DNA from: Penelope pileata
Lineage: Eukaryota > Chordata > Aves > Galliformes > Cracidae
Direction: 5' to 3'
DNA: 64,000 nucleotides
Assembly (NCBI GenBank): GCA_013396635.1
Contig: WBMW01000471.1
Location: forward strand, 1,595,096 to 1,659,095
Position 1 is the first letter of the stretch. The number at the start of each line of letters is the position of its first letter. Position numbers and translations under genes: made by a program. Below are positions 46,660 to 57,415 of this stretch, in pieces. A model generated the notes under the pieces. The model saw only the letters and a program-made list of their open reading frames with translations. It made no database searches and had not been told where the DNA came from.

Positions 46660-46985
46660 GAAAGCATTGTAATGAGAGAAAAGAGAGTTAGGGGATTAAA
46701 TGAGCAATCAGAGGGAGATCTGAGGGGCATGGATGCAAAGGCAAAGCTGCCAGTTGTGGTTGGTAAGCATAAAGTGGGTAGGGGACATGTGGCAACTGAG
46801 AGAAGGAGCAGCATGAGGAAAGGAAAGCTGCACAGAAGCTGCAGAGCTGCAGGAGCATCAGCCCGAGGCAGAGGACGGATGCAGGAGAGGAGCACTGGGA
46901 TATGAGATCAATCTATGGAGGAGGAGAAGCTGGGAGAGGTAGACAGCCAAGGGCAAACACAAAACAGGAGGAGTTCCCAGGTGGA
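46660..46985 (+). repeat. Purine-rich tract
   Basis: The plus strand is clearly AG-rich (GAGAGAAAAGAGAG, GAGGAAAGGAAAG, GAGGAGGAGAAG). The complementary strand is pyrimidine-rich and poor in stop codons. This accounts for much of the minus frame 46122-46895 (257 codons counted from a GTG, about 230 from the first ATG). That peptide is Leu/Ser/Pro-rich without a recognisable domain. Confidence 0.6.
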
Positions 46986-49900
46986 GGGGCAGCGCCATGG
47001 GCAAGGACAGACCTGGTTCTCCCTTCCTCTGAGCTTTCCTTTGCTCTAATTCCATCCATTCCTTCCTCAGCCACCATTCTGAGTTTCTTCAGGATGTGTC
47101 ACTAAAAAAACAACAACAAAGCAGAAGAAAAGCAACAACGACCTATTTCTGATCTAAAATGAAAGGTCAAGCTGTGTTTTCTGTTTGAGCTAGAAAATAC
47201 CTTTCGGAGGTCAGCTGGCATGTAATTTGTTTATTCTTTCTTGGGACTTTTTTGCTTCTCTCTCCTCCTGTTGTTCATAGTTGCTCCTAAGAGGAAGGCA
47301 AAGCCAACGATGGCCAGGTTGGAGGTGAACATCCAAACCCACAATATTGGAGCATGTTCAGAAGAAAACAAATGGAGGCTGCTCAGGCACAGTTTAAGGA
47401 ATGGCTGGAGGCAGATGGGCATTTGGAGCTGAAACAAGAACAGGAGAACCACGAACCTTGGGGTAGCAGGAGGCTGCAAAGAAGCTGGCAGTGCTGTCTG
47501 GGTGCCTGCAGCAGCCCAGCTGTGAGCTGGAGCCCAGGTGGAACCCCTCCTCCTGCTCCCAGAGACCTGACCTCAGCACTGTGGTGGCAGGAGATGGCAA
47601 TTAGCAATGACAGCTTTATGAGCAGATCTGTGTGCAGTGGTGATGAGGCTTAGCTCCTGAACAGCTCCAAATGTGCCTTTTAGAAGCTATTAAACCAGCT
47701 GTGCAGTGTTTGCTGTTTCACAGGTCCAGGGATGGGGATGTCCATGCCAGTATTCAATGTGAGGATGCACATGCGAGAGTGCATGTGTGTGTGCCAGGAC
47801 AGGAAGGACTGTGCTGCACTGAAGGATGAGGATATTAAATGGAGACTGCTGGGGAGCTGAGCAGGCAGTGAAGGGCTGGGGCTGTCTTCTAGAGGCTGTC
47901 ACACCACTGGAGGTGCTCAGGGCAAGTCAGAAGAAAGGCAACCATACCTATATAGTTACAATTTCCAGATGGATGCTGAAGAATATAGGCAATAAATAAG
48001 ATGCTGGAGACTTCTATCCCCTTGTGTCTATATATATGTAGTACATGATCTCAGCCTGCACTCACAGCCAATGCTTTTGCTCATGTTGCAGAGCTTACCT
48101 GCTGAAGTATAGCTAAAGGACATCAACCTTCAGCACTAGAGCAGATCACTTAGAGATGGAAAATAAATGTAAAATATCTTACTTTCCTGGACACATTTTA
48201 TCCGAGAGAGGATATACCTGGAGATATCAGAGGCGTGCAGTCAGCCTTTGACTCCTGGAGGCATTTCACCAGCCTGCAATCTCTGCTGTCACATCCGCCA
48301 GTCTGCACCCCAGCGTGAGTTTGGGGAGTCACCCACCCCTCAGCCAAGCTAAGCCACGCTGCAAATCTAGGCTGTCCCTGCTGGAAAAGACTCAGTTCTC
48401 TGTCTTGTCCTCGCTTTGCCTCTCCTGCCTCTTAGCACCAACCTCTGCAGAGCAGCCGGCCCTCCAGCATCTCATTCTCTTTGGGTTTGCACAGCCTTTT
48501 CCTTGGGATCCAGGGGCCTTGTTTGTATTAACGTAATTGGCAAACACATTGTTCAAATATTAGCAGTGGCAGCAAAACCATTGTGCAGGAGTAGTCAAGG
48601 GAAAGCAGTCCCTTCCCTCGCAACAGTTAAGAGCTGGATGCTGCTGCCAGGCCCGTTGGGCACTGAACATGGTCCAGCTCTGGAGCTGGCTGAGCTGCAC
48701 CAATCTTAGGCATTATTAATTTGACTGGGAATAAAACGACACAGAAAGCCACTTTGTGCACATGGTGAGGCACAGGAGGGTTGTGTCAGGCTGGAGAAAG
48801 GGTTGAGTCAGTAGCTTCAAAACCACAGGAAAATGTCCCAATGGCTTTGCCACTCCCCCATGGCTCTGTAAGATAGGAGGAAGGTTTTCCAGATACTTGT
48901 TGAACATGACTTCCTGGGAAACGTTTATAGTGCTGAGCTAAACTCCTCAACGCCACTGAAATCAATGGCATTTTATGCCAGGTACAAATTGGATCAATAT
49001 TTTTATGATGATAGTCTTCACTGATATATTGTTTGCCTAAAAAAAAGGAAAGAAAGTGATCATAAAGCTCAGTTTATGCTTAAACATACGGGCACGTGAA
49101 TAATGCAGCTCCTAGATGACAATAAAAGGGATGGGAGGAAGGTCTCTTAAACTCTTTATTGATGAATTTAATGTAGTGGGACAATACCAAATCGATGACA
49201 TGATGAAGGGGCTGGGGCTGCCAGCTCCTTATCTCTGATTTGGGCTGGGCCTATGGCTGATGGAAGTGAGAATTTCAGTCATTAAATATTCATCTCCCTC
49301 CTGAGACTGAAAAAGAAAAGTGCCAATAAGATCGCAGAGATCTCCAACTCTCATGTAAAACGGAGTGCCCATGAGAGGCAGCTGAGGAAAGCATCCACGA
49401 TACCAAGGATTAATAGGAAGGTACTTGCATATCGCTGCCCACTATTCAAAATCCCAGGTATCCCTCGGCCCCTATCCAATGGTATCAGCTTTGTTTGGTC
49501 TTTCAGGTAAATCTTCATTTCTTGGAAACATGAACTACGAGCGAGGCATATTTTTGTGTAAGAAAACATTCAGTGTTTTTCCTCTGTAGATACAGCTGAA
49601 AAAAAAATACCGCAGCATAGCCTGAAGATTTAAAAGAGAGAAGAGACATAAACAGGAATTCAGAATGTATTTATAAAAACCTCATGCATTTTTTCGGCTA
49701 TTCTCATGCTGTTTGAACACGTAGAGCTGGGCACACTCTGGCTCTAGTCAAAGTATCTCCTGCAATATCTCTGTTGGAGCTGAGCTGAGCTACATAAGCA
49801 GACAATTTGGCCCATAATTTTTCCTCACGATCAGCAATTTAAAAAATAATCTCTGAAGGCAGTGGGTGTTTGAGCACTGCTGTCTGTGCTCACGCTGATG

Positions 49901-51216
49901 CTCTCCCGTGGTGCTCCGTCCTGACCCGAGCCGTGTGCTGCCTGCAGCCCCAGCAGCATCATGGCCTGGAGCTGGGGCCTGCCTCGTCAGAGCACCCTGA
50001 CCACGCTGCTGCTCAGCCTGTCCTCTCACCTTCCCAAACTGCCAGGAAAGTAAAGGCCATCCGAAGCTGCTTCTGTTTCAGGTGTGCAACAGCAATGCCA
50101 CATTCTCCTTCTGCAGTGGGGAAACTGAGGCGCCGAGGGTATCTCTGTTTTGGCCAACAAAATAAAAAGGGATATATAATGGGCTAGAGATTTGAACCTC
50201 AAATGATGTATCCTTCCTATTCAAGTAATTTTTTCTTAACACCGATATTACGCTTTAACCAAAAATCTGTCCTTAAATGAGCCGCGAGCAAACTCTAGTT
50301 TCAGCAAAATGTTTCTCTTAAAATGGAAAAACCCTGGAGCTTTTGGTACATTATTGCAAACATTTTAAAATTGGTAAAATTAATGAGGAATAGAAGAAAA
50401 CAAAAATCCTTAAGGAAGCTTTTTCCTTTAATATGTATAAACTCGGAGATTGATGTACTGATGTTTTTTCTACACCACTGTTTTGTTAATGAAATATTTT
50501 GTTGTTTATTTACCTTTACAAATATCCAAGGACAGCTTCCCAGCAGGGTTTATGTTATTCCCCAGCAAGCAGAAACTTTGTGGTTTAAGGGAAATGCTTT
50601 TATTTAACATTTATAACAGAGTACAGATCTGATTCACACGCAGAATTTTGCTCCAGTACGATATTTCAATATATCAATAGGATTGATAGGATGAAAAGTT
50701 AAATATAAACTCAATTTTGTTGCCAAGTAGTTACAGGATAGTGTGAAAATGCTCCAAATCTTATTTTAAGTTAAAATCCAATGTCAATTTGCCTCATGAT
50801 AATGATATTTTGGGGCAAATTATTCTCTCCCATGGGCTTCAGAGTAGGGCTTATACCTGTCTACATCAAAGGAAAATTTGAAGTGATTTCTGCAAGTTTG
50901 GCATTTTTCAGCTGATTTTTTTTCCTTTTTTTCCTGCTTCTTTTTGATTTTGATAAAAAGAAATATTTCTTCGCAAATATTTTGATGGAAAGTCCGTAAC
51001 AACTTCCCACAATTGAATGAGTTCAATGTAATTCCTTAAATGGTCTAAATTCCATGGAAATCTGTGTCCCCAGCCATTGGCACTGGTGAAGGCTTCTGAA
51101 GAGCAGTGGATTTGCCTCCCTGAGCAGGGAGCCAGCCAAAACTGACACCCATCATAGCCACATCTGTCCTGTCTGAATGGCACAGGTCTGTCTGTCTCTG
51201 CTGTCTGTCTGTCTTA
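46986..51216. other. Non-coding stretch, no gene recognised
   Basis: Over 4 kb of mixed DNA. AT-rich complex patches occur at 48700-49300 and 50200-50860 (few frames, many AAATT and TAAT motifs). A small CpG-richer patch is at about 49880-49940. Frames are at most 105 codons. No transposon, exon or RNA gene recognised. Confidence 0.5.
51187..51215 (+). repeat. Short TCTG/TCTC microsatellite
   Basis: TCTGTCTGTCTCTGCTGTCT followed by GTCTGTCTT, about 29 bp of interrupted TCTG tetramers, immediately before a polypurine tract. Confidence 0.7.
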
Positions 51217-51411
51217 CCACTGGGTGGGAATAATAAGAAAAGGAGGACAGGAACAGAAAGGGAAAAAAAGGAAAGAAATGTAAAATCAAAAGAGAAGGAA
51301 AAGATAAAAGGAGAAAGGGCAGATGGAGGAGACAAAAAGAGAAGATGAACGGATGGACTGAAGGAAGGCAAAAGAAGGAGAAAGCTGAGTAAGGAGGGAT
51401 GAAAGAGCTCC
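51217..51411 (+). repeat. Polypurine tract, about 195 bp
   Basis: Almost entirely A and G on the plus strand, with many GGAAA, GAGAAGG and AAAGAGAAG runs and only scattered pyrimidines. Such tracts can form triplex DNA and are often nucleosome-poor. The minus strand is correspondingly stop-poor and yields Ser/Phe/Leu-rich frames (51045-51540) that are not genes. Confidence 0.8.
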
Positions 51412-51629
51412 AGACTGATCAGTTTTGCAGGTGCATCTCAGCAGGTGCCTCTGATCAGCTCTCTCAGGGACACAGCATGTTACCTGGACTAATTTATAAA
51501 GGAAATGAAAAGGAAATGGACTTGTTATAATGAACGCCATTAATTCACCTCTTCAGACTTTACTGTTTGAACAGAGAGTATCAAACTCCTCAATTGTCAT
51601 TTGTCTCTTCCATGCTTCACTGTTGCCTG
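51412..51629. other. Non-coding segment
   Basis: Ordinary sequence between the polypurine tract and the AT-rich block. Nothing recognised. Confidence 0.55.
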
Positions 51630-51850
51630 TTGGTAATGACTGGTGAGCACATACGCCCCCGAATGGCTGCACAGCCACTAATTAGCATATATATTGTTTG
51701 TCCTGGTACAAATTTATAGCAAACAGCAATATTTTACACTCCAGTAAAGTTAATAAATGAGGCTTTAGGCTATAAAAATTTCATGTTCTTTTGTGCAAAG
51801 GTCAATTATAAATAGTTAAGCACATATTCATCCAAAAGCTCCGGGCTTCA
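51630..51850. promoter_or_regulatory. Candidate conserved non-coding element
   Basis: A compact block with GGTAATGACTGG, GCCACTAATTAGCATATATA, ATTTATAGC, AAAGTTAATAAATGAGG and AATTATAAATAGTTAAGC. The palindromic CTAATTAG core is a strong paired/LIM-homeodomain type site. Complex sequence, no repeat similarity, almost no open frame. One of the better enhancer-like candidates in the window. Confidence 0.32.
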
Positions 51851-54201
51851 ACACTGGAAGAATAAAATATATTTTGGTTGATCCATGTGCCAGCTGGACC
51901 AATGCCTCTCGTGCAGCCTCCGAGACACCTCTCTCCAAATGACCAGCTGTAGAATGCTTTTGGCCATGAGATGACTGAAGTCTCGTTGTAGCTTAGAGGA
52001 GGAAGATGCTCTGCAATGTTGGAGGTGTGCTAGGATCACACTGAGCCAGGCTGGGGGAGACCTTAATGATTAAAGTTGTCTTCTATGAGAAGAAGTTCTG
52101 GGGTTAGGAAATTAGGTGCGTGCACTCAACAGTGCTGTGGGTGCTCTCAAGGACAAAAAAAAATACCACAAAAAACAGGGAGAAGCTAAAACTAAGAAAT
52201 ATGAAAGCCCATTCTCATTTTCCAGATAGAAGGAAATCTGGGTTTTAAATGATCTTTTGTTTGCATTATGGGAACACGTAGGAGCCACATTGTGCTCAAC
52301 GCTATAAATATTCAGAAGAGAGGTGGCCTGTGTTTTAAAGGGCATCATCTGCATATGACTGATGGGAAAGAGGTTCTGCAGTTACGTGCATTGTTACTAA
52401 TATTATTCCTTTATATTACAGTTTCAACATTAAGATTGTATCCTGTTCTGTGCAAACACAGATAAAGACAGATATGTTTCCTCAGGACTGAGAGCTCGTG
52501 CATGTGGATATAGCTTCTTTCCATTGCAGGTGGAGAGGAAACGCTTTGGCATTTCCTGCAACAGTCTTCTTGAGATTGGAGGTATTAAATCATGGAAATT
52601 CCTGAGGGATCATGGCAAAGCTGGTCTATGGCAATGTAACAAGGAAATTCAATCAGAGGACATTGGAGGATGGACTAGACTGAGGGCAGGATGCAAGAGG
52701 CTGGTTGCTGGAAAGAGACACCATGAACAGCAGCATCTGAAGGCTTGACACAGCAGGAGGTTTGGAATGAAGAAGGCTGGAGCCCAGACCAGGGAAGAAG
52801 CAGTGTTAAACAAACTGTCATCCAGCATTTGTCATCAATGTTAACCTGGTAACCAGGCAACTGAGAGAGATGTAAGAAGCTCACTGCATCATCCAGAGTG
52901 AAGGGATGCATTTGGAGGGGATGAGAAGGAGCTTAAGAGCTCTGTGATTCATGGGATCAGCAACCCATCATCAGAGGCTGTCGGGCTGGCAACTCAGGAT
53001 ACACAGACTTTATAGGATGGATCGAGGGTGAAGCAGAAAAGTATAGAAGTGAAAGGAAGAAATCATCACAGATGGGAGCTGTAACAAAGATCTGAAACTT
53101 CAATTATTGCTGTCACTAGGAACCTCTGAGCAATTCCTGCGGTTGTCTCAAATGCAGCATTTTCTTTGGTTTAGTGCTTTCCCTCTCAAGGACTGTGCAT
53201 CCTGTGTGTCTCTGAAGCTTTATTTTCAGCTATGAGACATGTTCATGCCAACATGTAACTCCTCCTCTGCCCAGAGACCAGAAGAGACACCATCAGCTTA
53301 AAGAGAGGGAAGGAGAACCACAGGGCACCAGTGAACTCCCAAACAGCAGCAGGTGGGGATGGAGGAATAAAGCTGTTGAGAACTGTTGACAGCCAGAGGC
53401 TGGCTTGTTTTTGCAGACAGGATACCTCTTGGTTGGACTGGATTCACGCAGGGAATGGTTTGAAGATCTTGTACAAGAAAGGGAAAGTCTGGCAGCGAAC
53501 AGAAAGAGGAGTGATGAAATCAGGAATGCTTGGCAGATGGAGAGACATGATGGAGGAGATGCATATAGTCTATGAATTCATTCCTGCATTTCAGCCCAAT
53601 CCATTTTTTCTGCTAGACATCAAGGGAGCTCTGCTGCAGCAAGTAATCCAGTAGAGAGGGGTAACAGGGTTGGAAAGGAGAAGCAGTCAGCCAAGGTCAG
53701 CAGAAGCTTTTGGCTGCTAGTGCCAGGGTAGCTCAGGAAAGGTCACCACAAATGGGCAGAGACGTCTGTTCTGCAAAAGGCTGGTGAGCATCTGAAACAG
53801 GCTGGGCCTGAGTCATCAGAGGAATCCAGGGATGCATCTGGCACCCAGTGAGGCAAGGGATGCTGATGTCTGCACTTGGTCAGAAGGAGACAAAGCTCAG
53901 CAAAGAAGACAGTGCAGCTGTGACTGTCGTGTTGGCTTTGCTTCATTTAGAGTGCCTGTTAATTACACAAGGTTTGTGTTGAGAACAGCTGGCAGGGTCC
54001 CTCCTTCTGTCCTGCTTCTTCACACGTTGGTTTGGCTGTGTTCTCCCCCAGACTTCAGTCCAAGGATCGTGAGGAATTTCTTAACTGACCCTTTGCCTCA
54101 GAGGGGACCTAGGAGATCCAAGACGCTGGATGCCACTCAGCTGATCCTGACCTTTCTACCTTGATCCTCTTTGTGTGTCCAGGCACCAGTTTTTGTTCTA
54201 G
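51851..54201. other. Non-coding stretch, no gene recognised
   Basis: A plus frame of 107 codons at 53331-53654 follows no recognised family. An acceptor-like TTGTTTTTGCAG occurs inside it at about 53408-53419 but no matching donor was found. A second frame of 110 codons lies at 53832-54164. Both are within chance expectation. No transposon recognised. Confidence 0.5.
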
Positions 54202-54303
54202 TTGTGTAACTCCCCAGTTTTAAATGGAGCTGTGAAACCATTTCATTTCATCTCACTCCAAACGGGCAGACAAAAGGAAAAGGGGGAAAAAATCATTTCA
54301 GAT

Positions 54304-54528
54304 ATGGCTGCTAGAAACCTAAATCTGTATACAGTTTGGGATTTGCCTTTTAAAGGTTTGGAATTACTGGTGCCAGAGGGAAAAGAATTTAGAAGTTTAA
54401 GACATAGACCTTTTGTTACTCCCTCTAACTCAAGAGAGGTTAAATTTTTTAAGCAATGGTATGTTAGTTACAGGAGGGCTCACTCAGAAAATGTCTACAC
54501 AGCTGTTTTCAGACTCCTGGGATTTTAA
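54304..54528 (+). CDS. Orphan 74-codon frame with polyadenylation signal
   Basis: I do not recognise this frame. It starts at an ATG with purine at -3 and G at +4 (GATATGG), encodes 74 residues and ends at TAA 54526-54528, with AATAAA nine bases later at 54537-54542. The peptide has balanced composition with charged and aromatic residues spread evenly (PFKGLELLVPEGKEF, KFFKQWYVSYRRAH), unlike the low-complexity frames elsewhere. No signal peptide, membrane segment or known motif is visible. The frame extends left to a TTG at 54202. A pyrimidine-rich acceptor-like site ends at CAG 54180-54182, so a terminal exon is conceivable. A decayed retroelement 3' end or chance are alternatives. Confidence 0.25.
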   Translation: MAARNLNLYTVWDLPFKGLELLVPEGKEFRSLRHRPFVTPSNSREVKFFKQWYVSYRRAHSENVYTAVFRLLGF

Positions 54529-54536
54529 AACATTTA

Positions 54537-54542
54537 AATAAA
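54537..54542 (+). terminator. Polyadenylation signal after the orphan frame
   Basis: AATAAA in CATTTAAATAAAGTTTGC, nine bases after a stop codon. A GT/T-rich element (GTTTGCTGG) follows. The hexamer is common in AT-rich DNA, so only its position gives it weight. Confidence 0.3.
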
Positions 54543-54545
54543 GTT

Positions 54546-57225
54546 TGCTGGAGGCTTTGAATACAGTCTGGATCTTATTGTATAAGAGCAAAGGCTGCAT
54601 TCCTCCACCTATGAACAAAATCCAGCCTGGAGGTGCTGTGCTTGAGCAAAACCAATAAGCCTCGTGACAGCACATCTCTTTCACATGGAAGTTAGCAGAA
54701 GTCCTGCCAGTCTGCAATCCAGGCAAAATGAGCAGAAACCTGACTGAAGAAATCCAGGAAAAATGGGTACAGTTACATCTTGCATTAAAAAGTTTTGGAT
54801 GAGGGCGGCCACTGATTGAGAAGAAAACCATAGGAACGTCCTTTAGTGAGACAAAGCCACATTCAGTGGTTCCTGCTATTGATGGATGTGTCTTTAAACC
54901 TGCCGCTGGTGCTGTGGGTCAAACCTCTCCTCTCACAATGCTGAGCACTGGGCACAGCTGCAGCAAGGATGGGACCACAGGCGCCAGGCCCGGCACTCTG
55001 GGCCTAGGCCCTGCCAGCACAGCCCCAGCTCTGCCACTGCCGTTTCCACCTCAGAAGCGGGGCTGCAGCCCACAGAGGGGCTGGAAGGAGCCTGAAGGGT
55101 GTGAGAGGGCTGTTCTGTGGCCCACAGCATCTTCTTGTAGCTCCGACATGGCGTCTGACTGGTTGGTAGATGCACTTAAGCTGTCCACTCTCTCACCTGG
55201 CTATATTAGGCCCTCAGGAGTTCAAAATCTCATATAGATTCAGAAATTTGGAAGCTCAGTCTGGTCTCATCAAAGCTTTCAATGTTATTATCTCTGCTAC
55301 TCAGAGGTAGATTCCGAACACCCTCAGGAATTCATCTTTAATAAACAGTCGTGGGGTGAGGGGGTGGAGAACATTCAGCACAGCCCCTGTTATTGTATTT
55401 TCCCCTTGCTCAGTGCAGCTCTCATTCAAATACCAGAGCCATAGGGGGCTGCTGGTGGTGATGGGGCTCTTATTACAGTTCATTTCTCATCCAAATTAAA
55501 ATCAGCACGTTGGGTTCACCTTGCTGCGCTGAGTGAGTGCTTTTGCTGGAGCAGAGGAAGGCCAGTGGTCCTTGGCAGTGACAAATATGGGAGGTGGGTA
55601 CCAGAGACTGACTGCCTGAAGATGAAGGATCGCTGATTGTGGAATTAAAGCTAGCACAAATTACCCACTCCTGTTTACACTGAAGTCTGTAGGCAAGCTT
55701 GGAAGTCAACAGGGCCTGCCTTCAGACTACAGGCTTTTGAGGCTATGATGTAGCATCATGTACAACTGGAGAAAGGCTGAAGACAAACATGTGCAAGTCC
55801 TAAGGCAACTCGCAATCGGTACGGCCAACACAGCTTGGATGGAGCCCTGAAGTGTTGGTCAAACCCCTTCTGTCCTGGCAGCAGCCCTCTGAGAGCTGGG
55901 TGTGCTCCTCGGGCTCTGCTGGGCCCCTGTTGTGCTGTATGAGCACAACAACAGCGTCCAAGTGTCTGCATGGCCACAGGTCCCCTTCATGGATGGCAGC
56001 AGCTGAAGGCAGTCTCTTCGCTGCAGCAGGATCCAGCCTCTCCAGGCAATGTGAAGAGATTGTGGGAGGAAGCCGGGTGGCAGAGCCCTGATCTGAGTCA
56101 TCTGAGTGACTTGCAGAATTCATTTGACTAAGATTTGACTAAGCAGCTGAAGGTGCTTGGATGGCTGTTTTGTGGTTGTGGTATTTTTTCTTGTTTTTTT
56201 TTTTCTTTTTCCTCCCAGCTCTGCTATCTGTAACAAAGATTTCCCATGTTTTACCAGCCCAGCCTTTCAAATTGCACCTGTGCACACATGCACACAGTCT
56301 GTTGTTTTCCACATCTTCACCCTTTCTCCCTCAGCTCTCAATACCCAAGTACATTGATCTTGCCCATGTCCTTGAGCACACCAAGGAGTGATGATCTGTG
56401 CTTGTTCCCAAGTCCTTGTCACTGGCAGTGGATGAGGAACACGGCCCCAGCCTCTTCAGTGGAACAAGTTGGTAGTGGGGCTCCTCTTCACTGCTGTTCA
56501 GAAATCTGAATTACAAATACTTCTCTTTGAAATCTCCTTTCACCTGTGAGTAGAGCTGTGGGCTCCAGGGTTTATTTTACATTTTTACTATTTTATTCAC
56601 ATTCTTTCTTTCTTCTCACAATGCAGGGGGAGGTTCTATTTCTTAGTTTAAGATGGAAGAAAGTAAATGTGGAACAATACTTGACGAAATAAGCCTATAA
56701 GGGAAAATCTTCCTGTAGCTTTGCTTTTTATTGCGAGTTATTATGTACACCCCCTGCTCTGACATTATTTTATAATCCAGTAATACTCCACTCAGTAAAA
56801 AAGTGATGGACACCTTAGGTAGGGCTCTCCATAAGGTCTAAGCAGCTGGTGACCCTGCTGACTTCTACAGCTGCTTTTGTCCCCTGCCCATATCTATACT
56901 CTGCAGCACCTACTTGGCCAACAGCCAGAGGTCCCAGCTGAGGGGGAATTCAAGCCTGTGAAGCTATTTATTGTCATCTATCCACAGCCTCTTACATCAA
57001 TTTAATTTCTTATTTTTATTGATCCATTTCGCGCTTCTGAAGTCAATTTTCAAAGCCAGTTAGGGGCAGGTGTGTTTCCATGTCCTTGCTAAATATCCGC
57101 GGTGCTCCCAAAGAACACAACTGAGCAGCAGCACCTTAGGCCCAAGGCTCCAGCTCCCAGCATCAGCTGCTGCACGTCTCTTCCCCAGGGCCCAGAGCAG
57201 GCAGGGAGGAGCAGGAAGGACTGGG
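54546..57225. other. Non-coding stretch, no gene recognised
   Basis: GC-richer at 54860-55150 and 55850-56090, with frames open on both strands there. A T-rich run lies at 56184-56211. AT-rich at 56560-56780. No frame above 123 codons, no domain, no transposon recognised. Confidence 0.55.
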
Positions 57226-57415
57226 ACAGACTCAAGAAAAAGAAGGAAAATAAGATAGTAGCAGGAACACGTGATCAGTCTTGACGGATCGGAATGGAAA
57301 AAGTAAGATGGCAGAACAGGAGAAGAAGAGGGAGCTAACAAAGAGGGAGAGATGGCGGTGGAAGTGCAGAGGTTTGTGGAAAGGAAGGAGAAAAAGAGAA
57401 GGCCAAAAAGAGAGC
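57226..57415 (+). repeat. Purine-rich tract
   Basis: About 190 bp with long AG runs on the plus strand (GAAAAAGAAGGAAAATAAG, GGAGAAGAAGAGGGAG, GGAAAGGAAGGAGAAAAAG). It resembles the 51.2-kb tract but is more interrupted. The minus strand is stop-poor, which explains the 121-codon frame at 57060-57425. Confidence 0.7.

Noticed and set aside
47880..47930. Possible old CR1 fragment (GGCTGTCACACCACTGGAGG)
   Set aside because: Too short and diverged to assign; no 3' terminal repeats.
50190..50210. Second tRNA-like GGTTCAAATC on the minus strand
   Set aside because: Stem pairing fails after two positions and no cloverleaf can be drawn.
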